Source: an uncultured Clostridium sp. (lineage in GTDB: Bacteria > Bacillota > Clostridia > Clostridiales > Clostridiaceae). Taken from it: DNA of 9,088 nt. Numbering within the stretch: position 1 is the stretch's first letter; the number at the start of each line of letters is the position of its first letter. The DNA is taken from positions 1-9,088 of the forward strand of contig URGW01000061.1 in NCBI GenBank assembly GCA_900547475.1. The letters run 5' to 3'. The position numbers and the translations under genes were made by a program. The notes beneath the pieces were generated by a model that had not been told where the DNA came from, made no database searches, and was given only the letters and a program-made list of their open reading frames with translations. Positions 1 through 7,292 of the stretch are shown here, in pieces.

Positions 1-97
1 TATTATTTAGTCTTGTAAACCTATTGTATTTCCTTAGGTTGAGAAGAGCAATGTTCATATAACTTAACAGATCGATTTTTAGAAAGAGGGGGAAAAG

Positions 98-3000
98 ATG
101 AAAAGTAAAAGGTGGTTTAAATTAAATATAATGGTTATAGCTTTTATATTTATATTTAACTGTATTCCAAGTAGCTCTTTAACAGCTTATGCAAATGACA
201 CAAAATCAAGTATCAAAACAGTAATTGATGATACTAAAACAACAGGGGAAACAAATTACTTTACTTATTTCGGAGATGGATGGGTTTCAGGAGGTTCAGG
301 TAACTCTTCAGAGCATTACAATGTTTTAAAGAATGGTGAAACAAACCCAGAAAAATACTATACTGTTGATTTCATAGGAAATAGAATTGAAGTTTATGGG
401 AACAAAACAGCACAAAATGGAAAGAGTAAATATTCACTATTTGATTCAGAAGGAGTACTTGTACCAGATAGTGAAGTTATAGTTGATGCAAGAACAGCTA
501 ATACGTCTCCTTTATATGCATGGGGAGGATTAACAGAAGGTAGATATACTTTAAAAGTAGAAGCAACTGGAGAGAATTCAGACTTATCTCATTCTCAAGC
601 TGTTATTCAAGTAGATAGGGTTGAAATATTTCATGAAAAATATCAGGTTACTAGCATTGAATTAGGAGAAGATGTTACTTTAGTAGAAGGTGCTAAAAAG
701 CAATTAGCTATATCAGTTACTCCAAGTCATGCAACTGCGGATGATATAACTTACTCTAGTAGTGATGAAGATATAGTAACAGTTTCAGAAGATGGTATAA
801 TCACAGCAGTTTCAAAAGGTTCAGCCACTATTACAGCTACATCAGAGGAATTTAATGTAAACGATAGCGTTATAGTAACTGTTACTGAAGTAAATGCGTC
901 AATGCATGCTACTATAGTAGATAGTAATTCTCATTATACTCAAGATAGATATGATGAAGTTTTAAATTTAGGAACTACAAGTGAAGCATTATATGCTTGG
1001 AAGGCTGACAAGGCTATATCAGAAATAGTTGTTGCATCAAAGGAAGGAACTTTAAAAAATGTTAATGTTTCAGCTAGTGACTTTAATTCAGAAGGAAATG
1101 TAATATCATCTGAAAATATTATAACTACATTCTTAAAAGAAACAAAGGCTTATATTGGAGATGCAGGATATAATAGTCCAAGTGATGGTCCAGAAAATAC
1201 TCAAAGTGATGATAGTGAAAAAGTTACTGTTCCAGATATATTATATACAACTGGACCAGTAGATGTTGAGTTTAATGCACTTCAACCAATATGGGTTGAA
1301 ATTAATGTTCCCGAAAATACAGTCCCAGGAGTTTATGAAGGTAATATAACAGTAAGTGCAGATGGTGTTGATGATATAACATTTAATTATTCATTAGAAG
1401 TTTTAGATGTAACAATGCCAGATAGTAGTGAATATGAATTTGATTTTGAAGCATGGCAATATCCATATAGTTCAGCAGAATATTATGGAGTAGAACCATT
1501 TTCAGAAGAACATTTAGCTATTTTAAAACCTCATATGCTAAAGTATAAAGAGTTGGGTGGACATGCTATTACAGCTTCAATAGTTGAGGAAGCATGGGGT
1601 GGACAAACTTATAGCGAAAATGAAATTAGATATCCATCAATGATTAAGTGGACTAGAAAAGCAGATGGAACATTTACTTTTGATTATACGGATTTTGATA
1701 AATGGGTTCAATTTAACAAAGATCTAGGAATTGGAGATAAAATAGTATGCTATAGCATGATTCCGTGGGGAAACAATGTTAAGTATTATGATGAAGCAAC
1801 TCAAACTACTAAAGTTGAAAATTTATCAGCAGGAAGTGATAGATATGAAGAAGTTTGGCTACAATTCTTAAACAGCTTAGTTGAGCATTTAGATGAAAAA
1901 GGATGGTTTGATGATACTTATATAGGGATTGATGAAAGACAAAACATGGATAAGGCTTTTGATGTTATAGATAAAGTTAAAAATAGACATGATAAAGTTC
2001 TTAAAAAAGCAGCTGCAATGGATCATTTTAGCACTAGTTACAAGCATATAACTGATAGAGTTGATGATTTAAGTGTTGGTTCAACAGCGGCAAAAGGAAG
2101 CTTAACTGATTACAAAAATTTTGTTAAGGAGAGAAACAATTCTGGAAAAGAATATAAAACAACAATATACACTTGTACAGAACATTTCCCGAATTCTTTA
2201 GCACTTAGCATGCCAGGGGAAAGTTATTGGACAATGATGTTTACAGCAGCACAAGGGGCAACAGGATATATGAGATGGGCATTTGATGCTTGGGTTAAAG
2301 ATCCACTTAGAGATACAACTCACTGGGCATTTGAAGCTGGAGACACTTTCTTAATATACCCAGATGAAAAGGATTCAGAAAATATAACATCTAAGAGCTC
2401 AGTAAGATTAGAAAAAATGGCTGAAGGTATAAGGGATGTAAATAAGTTATATATGATGCAAAGTGAAATACCATCATTAAAGGCTGATATAGATAATCTA
2501 TTATCTACAGTTAAATTAAATTATGCTGGAGATAAAAATGGAGTTGGAGATCATGGTGGAGCAAAATATGCTACTGATGAAACGAGAGCTATGATTCCAA
2601 AAGATATGGCAGCAATTAAGGGTGAAATTAAAAAAATAACTGAAAAATATATTGAGTTAAAAAATGGTGGAGTAAATACAATTGATTCTGTTGAAATTAA
2701 TAATGGAGATATGAGTATAAAGGCTGGGGAAAGCTTAGAATTAACAGTTACAGTATTACCAGAAAATGCATTAAATAAAAATGTAGTATGGACATCAAGT
2801 AATACAGATGTTGCAACTGTTAATAATGAAGGTGTAGTTACAGGAGTTAAAGTAGGTACAGCTACAATTACAGCTACATCAGTACAAGATTCCTCAAAAA
2901 GAGCAACTATAAACTTAATTGTTAATAAAACGGCTATAGAGAAAGATGCACAAGTTGCTTACTACAGTTTTGATAGTATAGAGGATAACGTTATCAATAA

Positions 3001-6000
3001 CTCTTGGAGTGATAGTTCTTTATATAGTGGAAAAATAAATGGAGCAGAAGTTGTAGAAGGAAAGTCAGGAAATGCATTAAAATTTGATGTAGGAACTGAT
3101 AATGTTGAAATTGAAAATCCAGCAGATTTACCAGAAAACTGGACAATAGCTTTCTGGGTAAATAGAGGTAATGAAGATGGTACAGCTTCGGTTATGTGGG
3201 ATGGTAGAACAGCTACTGGAGCAAATCATATTAACTCTGTATCAGTTGATTTAGCTGTAGGTGTTGGTGTTAATTCAACAAAGGCAGGAGTACATGTTAA
3301 TCAAGGTACATTGAGTTTCCAAACAGAAATAGCAAAAAATCAATGGATTCATGTTGCATACACCAATTCAAAATCAGAAGGATTATCTTTATATGTAAAT
3401 GGAGAAAAGATAGGAAATACAAATGAATATACTAAAAACAATCCAATGAAAGCACCATTAAACTTTATTGGTGGTCGTGGTTTTGTTGGAGTTGTAGATG
3501 AAATAAAGATATATAATAGGGCTTTAACTGCTGAAGAGGTAATAGAAGCTAAGGCTGTAAATGGATTAAATATTGACAGCAATTATAAAGAGGTTAATGT
3601 CAATGAAACAGTTCAAATTATTGCTGATTTAATTAGTGATAAAGATGATGATAATATAATATTTACAAGTGCTGACACAAATATTGCAACAGTAAATGAA
3701 AGTGGAATAGTAACAGGTGTTGCTTATGGTGATACTTATATTACTGTTTCAAATGAATCTGGGGAATATTCTGAAAGAGTTGATATTCGTGTTAATAAAA
3801 AAATAAATTATCAAAATACATTAGAAACTTATGAAATGCCAGTAGAAGATCAAATTGTAATAGATAGAGAAGATGGTCAATACCTTGGTCAACCAGATAC
3901 TATTTTACTAGATGATGATAAAACTTTATTAACTGTATACCCTAAAGGACATGGTTTTGGTGAAGCATTATTAAGTAAGAGTACTGATGGTGGATTAACA
4001 TGGGAAAAAAGAGTTCCAGTTAATGAAACTTGGAAGAATTCAGAGGAAACCCCTACAATATACAAGCTTAATTTTACAGATGGAACTCAAAAATTAATGT
4101 CTATTTCAGGTGGACCAGCATGGCATGGAAGTACATTTACAGGCTTTAAGACATCAATATCAAATGATAATGGTGAAACTTGGGGAGACTACAAAGAGTG
4201 GAATACTGGAATTAAAACAATTGTTGCAATGGCAAGTTTAATCCAATTAAAAGATGAAGATGGAAATTATATTGATAAGTGGATGGGTGTATTCCATGAT
4301 TATGGTTATGTTAATTACAAAACTTATTTAACATTTGATGAAAATGGTAATGAACAATGGTCAGACCCAGTTCCATATTTAAGTGAGTATAGAAATTTAG
4401 AATCTACTTATCAAATTTGTGAAGTAGGTATGTTTAGATCACCAAATGGAAATCGTATAGTGGCTCTTGCAAGAAGTCAATCTCATAAACATACTTCGAC
4501 TATTTTCTATTCAGATGATGAAGGTGAAACATGGAGCAGGCCAAGAGAGGTTCAAGGATCATTAAATGGGGAAAGACATAAGGCTGTTTATGATCCAATA
4601 AGTGGCAGACTATTAATAAGTTTTAGAGAAATTAAATTAGATACTAATCTTGATGGAAGTACATCTGATAATGATTGGATGGCAGGAGATTGGATTGGTT
4701 GGGTTGGAACCTATGAAGATTTAATGAATGGTGAAGATGGTGAATATAGAATCAGGCTAGGTAAAGATTATACTAATTCAGCTAGGGCTGGTGACTGTGG
4801 ATATGCAGGTAATGTAGTTATGAGCGATGGCACATTCTTTTTAAATGCTTATGGTAACTTTGACACTAATACTACTAATAATACTTATATTATGGGGGTT
4901 AGGTTTAAGTTAGCTGAAATTGATAATGCTTTAGGAAAAGTTAATAGAGATAGCTTAAAGTCATTATTAGAAGAAGTTAAAAGTATGGATAAAGAGGCAT
5001 ATACAGAAGAGTCTTATAATGCATTAATGACTGTATATGAAGAAGCTAAAAATATTTATGATGATAATAGTTCTTCACAAGTTCAAATAGATAGTGCAGT
5101 AGGTAAGTTAAAAGAAGCTATAGATAATTTAGAAGAATCTCCAGTTAATCCATCACCTGAAGTTAATAAAGCTTTATTAAAGGCAACTATTGATTATGCA
5201 GAAGCAGTTAAATCAGAAGGAGCATTAGAAGGTCTTGTACCGGCAGTTGTTCAAGAGTTTAATTCAGCTTTAGAAGAAGCTCATATAGTTTATAACAATG
5301 ATAATGCTACAGAGGCAGAAGTTGATGCGGTATTTAATAGATTATTAAATGCTATATGGATGCTTGAATTTGAAGCTGGTGACAAGGTCGCACTTAAAGC
5401 AATTATAGATATTGCAGAAGCTTTAACAGAAAAAGAATATACGGTTGAATCGTGGTCTAAGTTACAAGTAGTTTTAAGTGAAGCTAAAAAGGTTTATGGA
5501 GATGAAAATGCACTTAAAGATGAAGTAGATAAATCTATAAGTGACTTACAAAAAGCTATAGATGAATTAGTTAAGAATAATGTAAATAAGAGAGCACTTG
5601 AAAATTTAATTAATATGATTAATGGATTAAGTGATAAAGAAGCTCAATATATACAATCTACTTGGAAAGTCTTACAAGATGAACTTGTTAATGCTGTGGA
5701 GGTTTTAGGAAACGAAAACTCAACACAAGAAGATGTAGATGCTGCTTATAATAAATTACTAAGGGCTTATTTACAATTAAGATTGAAGCCAAGTAAGGAT
5801 GCATTAGAGGATTTAATTAATAAGGCTGAAAGTTTAGATTCAAGTCAATATACAGTGGCAAGCTTTAGAGCCGTTGAAAAAGCAGTTAAAAAGGCTAATA
5901 AAGTATTTGAGGATGAAAATGCAACAGAGCAAGAAATAGAAAAGGCAGAAGAAGATTTAAGAATTGCAATGAATAATTTAAAGACAACTTCTGCAAATAG

Positions 6001-6163
6001 TAATAATAGTAGTTCAAATAATGCTTCTAATAATGGAGGAAATTCAGCAAATAGTGGTAAGTTACCACAAACAGGAGGAACTTCAGCTGTAATGGTATTG
6101 TTGGTCGCTGCTGTTGTAATAGTTGCAGGATATTTTATAGTTAAGAAAAGTAAGAAACAGTAA
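98..6163 (+). CDS. Cell-wall-anchored GH123-like (DUF4091) / sialidase-like bifunctional glycoside hydrolase
   Basis: This is a secreted, sortase-anchored multidomain enzyme predicted to trim host glycans at the cell surface. A signal peptide covers residues 1-32 (KR start, hydrophobic 9-23, AYA before N33). Next come a galactose-binding-like beta-sandwich (about 45-178) and a Big_2 domain (184-265). The GH123-like region follows: an N-terminal sandwich (about 268-440) and a DUF4091 catalytic barrel (446-783) with the adjacent acid pair D612-E613 in GIDER, plus RWAFDAW and AGDTFLIYP blocks. GH123 enzymes are beta-N-acetylgalactosaminidases. Then come Big_2 (862-943), LamG-like (953-1152), Big_2 (1154-1235) and a sialidase-like propeller (about 1245-1608) with Asp-boxes at 1295, 1355 and 1472. 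Five FIVAR modules (1615-1680, 1690-1758, 1762-1826, 1830-1897, 1899-1963) and an Asn/Ser linker lead to LPQTGG (1989-1994), a membrane segment and KKSKKQ. The ATG has a strong GAGGGGG ribosome site at 86-92. Bases 1-85 show no convincing promoter. Architecture is confident; substrates are inferred. Confidence 0.93.
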   Translation: MKSKRWFKLNIMVIAFIFIFNCIPSSSLTAYANDTKSSIKTVIDDTKTTGETNYFTYFGDGWVSGGSGNSSEHYNVLKNGETNPEKYYTVDFIGNRIEVYGNKTAQNGKSKYSLFDSEGVLVPDSEVIVDARTANTSPLYAWGGLTEGRYTLKVEATGENSDLSHSQAVIQVDRVEIFHEKYQVTSIELGEDVTLVEGAKKQLAISVTPSHATADDITYSSSDEDIVTVSEDGIITAVSKGSATITATSEEFNVNDSVIVTVTEVNASMHATIVDSNSHYTQDRYDEVLNLGTTSEALYAWKADKAISEIVVASKEGTLKNVNVSASDFNSEGNVISSENIITTFLKETKAYIGDAGYNSPSDGPENTQSDDSEKVTVPDILYTTGPVDVEFNALQPIWVEINVPENTVPGVYEGNITVSADGVDDITFNYSLEVLDVTMPDSSEYEFDFEAWQYPYSSAEYYGVEPFSEEHLAILKPHMLKYKELGGHAITASIVEEAWGGQTYSENEIRYPSMIKWTRKADGTFTFDYTDFDKWVQFNKDLGIGDKIVCYSMIPWGNNVKYYDEATQTTKVENLSAGSDRYEEVWLQFLNSLVEHLDEKGWFDDTYIGIDERQNMDKAFDVIDKVKNRHDKVLKKAAAMDHFSTSYKHITDRVDDLSVGSTAAKGSLTDYKNFVKERNNSGKEYKTTIYTCTEHFPNSLALSMPGESYWTMMFTAAQGATGYMRWAFDAWVKDPLRDTTHWAFEAGDTFLIYPDEKDSENITSKSSVRLEKMAEGIRDVNKLYMMQSEIPSLKADIDNLLSTVKLNYAGDKNGVGDHGGAKYATDETRAMIPKDMAAIKGEIKKITEKYIELKNGGVNTIDSVEINNGDMSIKAGESLELTVTVLPENALNKNVVWTSSNTDVATVNNEGVVTGVKVGTATITATSVQDSSKRATINLIVNKTAIEKDAQVAYYSFDSIEDNVINNSWSDSSLYSGKINGAEVVEGKSGNALKFDVGTDNVEIENPADLPENWTIAFWVNRGNEDGTASVMWDGRTATGANHINSVSVDLAVGVGVNSTKAGVHVNQGTLSFQTEIAKNQWIHVAYTNSKSEGLSLYVNGEKIGNTNEYTKNNPMKAPLNFIGGRGFVGVVDEIKIYNRALTAEEVIEAKAVNGLNIDSNYKEVNVNETVQIIADLISDKDDDNIIFTSADTNIATVNESGIVTGVAYGDTYITVSNESGEYSERVDIRVNKKINYQNTLETYEMPVEDQIVIDREDGQYLGQPDTILLDDDKTLLTVYPKGHGFGEALLSKSTDGGLTWEKRVPVNETWKNSEETPTIYKLNFTDGTQKLMSISGGPAWHGSTFTGFKTSISNDNGETWGDYKEWNTGIKTIVAMASLIQLKDEDGNYIDKWMGVFHDYGYVNYKTYLTFDENGNEQWSDPVPYLSEYRNLESTYQICEVGMFRSPNGNRIVALARSQSHKHTSTIFYSDDEGETWSRPREVQGSLNGERHKAVYDPISGRLLISFREIKLDTNLDGSTSDNDWMAGDWIGWVGTYEDLMNGEDGEYRIRLGKDYTNSARAGDCGYAGNVVMSDGTFFLNAYGNFDTNTTNNTYIMGVRFKLAEIDNALGKVNRDSLKSLLEEVKSMDKEAYTEESYNALMTVYEEAKNIYDDNSSSQVQIDSAVGKLKEAIDNLEESPVNPSPEVNKALLKATIDYAEAVKSEGALEGLVPAVVQEFNSALEEAHIVYNNDNATEAEVDAVFNRLLNAIWMLEFEAGDKVALKAIIDIAEALTEKEYTVESWSKLQVVLSEAKKVYGDENALKDEVDKSISDLQKAIDELVKNNVNKRALENLINMINGLSDKEAQYIQSTWKVLQDELVNAVEVLGNENSTQEDVDAAYNKLLRAYLQLRLKPSKDALEDLINKAESLDSSQYTVASFRAVEKAVKKANKVFEDENATEQEIEKAEEDLRIAMNNLKTTSANSNNSSSNNASNNGGNSANSGKLPQTGGTSAVMVLLVAAVVIVAGYFIVKKSKKQ

Positions 6164-6202
6164 TAGTTTATTAAAAAAGATTTAAGTAAAATTAATTGTG
6201 AG

Positions 6203-6299
6203 AATGACAAGTTTAGAATTTTAAATAATACTTTTAATAAGAATGTATAGTATATGTCCTTATAGAATATTTAATAAAATTTAATCTAAACTTGTCATT
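6203..6299. repeat. 97-bp near-complete palindrome, possible hairpin terminator or MITE-like element
   Basis: The outer arms are a perfect 15-bp inverted repeat: AATGACAAGTTTAGA at 6203-6217 against TCTAAACTTGTCATT at 6285-6299. The inside also folds. ATAAG at 6237-6241 pairs with CTTAT at 6259-6263, and TATA pairs with TATA around a centre near 6250, with G-T wobbles between. The A+T-rich parts in between match imperfectly. It sits 39 bp after the stop of the glycosidase gene and upstream of the promoter of the next gene, so it could end the first transcript, but no T-run follows the right arm. No clear target-site duplication flanks it, so a MITE origin is only a guess. Confidence 0.7.
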
Positions 6300-6324
6300 T
6301 GAATTTATTACCACATAAAAAACT

Positions 6325-6353
6325 TTGCAATTTAAAATATAAATGTATATTAT
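6325..6353 (+). promoter_or_regulatory. Putative sigma-A promoter of the siroheme reductase-like gene
   Basis: TTGCAA at 6325-6330 serves as a weak -35 (4 of 6 consensus bases). TATTAT at 6348-6353 is a good -10 (5 of 6), at the ideal 17-bp spacing. Transcription would start near 6360 and give a leader of about 65 nt before the ATG at 6426. The surrounding DNA is very A+T-rich, which makes chance matches easy. The call rests on the spacing and on its place after the palindrome. Confidence 0.45.
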
Positions 6354-6425
6354 TTATATATGTTTTATAGATAATAATATTATTATTTAAAATTAATATT
6401 ATGTAATTTGAGAGGAGAATAAAGT

Positions 6426-7103
6426 ATGAAAGATTTATTAGATAAAGGAGCTGTACTACAAAGAGATATGGAAACATACGCCATAGCACCGCATTTAACA
6501 GGAGGACTTATAACTCCAAAGCAACTTAGAGATATTGCAGATGTTGCAGAAAAGTATAATGCATCAGCTGTAAAGGTTACTGGAGCTCAAAGAATTGCTA
6601 TTGTTGGATTAAAAGAAGAAGATATTGATAAGGCGTGGGCTGATTTAGGAATGAAGCCAGGAGCTGCCATAGGGCTATGTGTAAGAAGTGTAAAGATATG
6701 TCCAGGAACTACTTTCTGTAAGAGAGGTTTACAAGATTCAGTAGCAATAGGCTCAAAATTAGATGGAGCATTCCATGGAAGAAATCTTCCTAATAAATTA
6801 AAAATAGGAGTTAGTGGATGTCCAAATAGTTGTGCTGATAGCCATACTAGAGATATTGGTTTAATAGGTGGACCAAAAGGATGGATTCTTTATCTTGGAG
6901 GAAGAGGTGGAGTTATTCCTAGATTAGGGGATAGAATCGCTATGAATATTCCAGATGAAAGAATTTTCGATGTTGTTGAAAAAGTAATTGATATATATGC
7001 AGAAAATGGTCAAGGAAGAGAAAGACTAGGAAACTACATAGATAGAGTTGGATTAGATGAGTTTAAAAAATTATTAAATGTTGAAGAATTCTTAAAGGCT
7101 TAA
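6426..7103 (+). CDS. Small siroheme/[4Fe-4S] sulfite or nitrite reductase-like protein
   Basis: This 225-residue cytoplasmic protein belongs to the nitrite/sulfite reductase family. These enzymes reduce sulfite to sulfide or nitrite to ammonia at a siroheme bridged to a [4Fe-4S] cluster. The N-terminal ferredoxin-like half domain (about 8-70) includes KVTGAQRIAI with R56, a likely siroheme contact. The cluster motif is complete: C92-x5-C98 (CPGTTFC) and C132-x3-C136 (CPNSC). R87, K99 and R100 lie close by and could bind the substrate. Classical sulfite reductases have two such halves and about 550 residues. This length matches the low-molecular-mass assimilatory-type enzymes known from Desulfovibrio and the related short proteins of methanogens. 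The ATG follows AGAGGAG (6411-6417) at 8 nt. No flavoprotein, ferredoxin or sulfur-assimilation gene is beside it, so the electron donor is unknown. Sulfite versus nitrite cannot be settled from sequence. Confidence 0.88.
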   Translation: MKDLLDKGAVLQRDMETYAIAPHLTGGLITPKQLRDIADVAEKYNASAVKVTGAQRIAIVGLKEEDIDKAWADLGMKPGAAIGLCVRSVKICPGTTFCKRGLQDSVAIGSKLDGAFHGRNLPNKLKIGVSGCPNSCADSHTRDIGLIGGPKGWILYLGGRGGVIPRLGDRIAMNIPDERIFDVVEKVIDIYAENGQGRERLGNYIDRVGLDEFKKLLNVEEFLKA

Positions 7104-7118
7104 AGTAAATAAAAAAAT

Positions 7119-7176
7119 AGCAAAAGGAGAAAATTGAAATTAAGATTAATAATTTCAATCGCCTTTTGCTTTTTTT
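7119..7176 (+). terminator. Rho-independent terminator after the siroheme reductase-like gene
   Basis: The lower stem AGCAAAAGG (7119-7127) pairs with CCTTTTGCT (7162-7170). A small internal loop (7128-7132 against 7160-7161) separates it from the upper stem ATTGAAATTA (7133-7142) with TAATTTCAAT (7150-7159), and the loop is 7 nt. A T-run follows at 7170-7176. An A-run at 7111-7117 precedes the left arm, so the same hairpin could also stop transcription arriving on the minus strand. It lies 15 bp after the stop codon and separates this gene from the helicase gene. Confidence 0.93.
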
Positions 7177-7216
7177 ATTATATGAATGACTTTAAGTTTT
7201 TAATAATGAAAAGTTA

Positions 7217-7244
7217 TTTACTTAACATAAATATAGGTTATACT
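7217..7244 (+). promoter_or_regulatory. Putative promoter of the DEAD-box helicase gene
   Basis: TTTACT at 7217-7222 could be the -35 (4 of 6), and TATACT at 7239-7244 the -10 (5 of 6), with a 16-bp spacer. The predicted transcription start falls at about 7250-7252. That coincides with the upstream in-frame ATG at 7251 and so argues for translation starting further down, at the TTG with a ribosome site. Confidence 0.5.
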
Positions 7245-7277
7245 TATTAAATGAACAATAATAAATTTAATAAAAAT

Positions 7278-7292
7278 GAGGGAAATATATTG
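7278..7292 (+). promoter_or_regulatory. Ribosome binding site that selects a TTG start for the helicase
   Basis: GAGGGA at 7278-7283 lies 6 nt before an in-frame TTG at 7290-7292. The earlier ATG at 7251 has no purine-rich sequence at the proper distance, and its first 13 codons are Asn/Lys-rich and unlike any helicase motif. Starting at TTG gives a 479-residue protein whose first residues run straight into the normal DEAD-box N-terminus. Confidence 0.65.

Noticed and set aside
13..28. TTGTAAACCTATTGTA resembling a CcpA catabolite-response (cre) site upstream of the glycosidase
   Set aside because: The central CG and the closing C of the consensus are missing, so the match is too weak for such A+T-rich DNA, although catabolite control of a glycosidase would make sense.
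58..63. TATAAC as a -10 box for the glycosidase gene
   Set aside because: No acceptable -35 lies 16-18 bp upstream, so a promoter cannot be supported within the first 97 bases.
3349..3582. 77-codon open frame on the minus strand inside the glycosidase gene
   Set aside because: It lies antisense to the LamG-like region, which has clear protein similarity on the + strand. It has no ribosome site and no recognisable domain.
5845..6210. 121-codon minus-strand open frame over the FIVAR and LPQTG region
   Set aside because: Its hydrophobic, Leu/Phe-rich product is the antisense reading of helix-coding and Asn/Ser-rich codons. The + strand frame is clearly the real gene.
6195..6307. Target-site duplication around the 97-bp palindrome, which would prove transposition
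   Set aside because: The flanking bases on the two sides do not form a convincing direct repeat.
6295..6489. 64-codon minus-strand open frame across the promoter of the siroheme reductase-like gene
   Set aside because: It consists of Ile/Tyr/Asn/Leu residues expected from random A+T-rich DNA, has no ribosome site, and overlaps the start of a well-supported gene.
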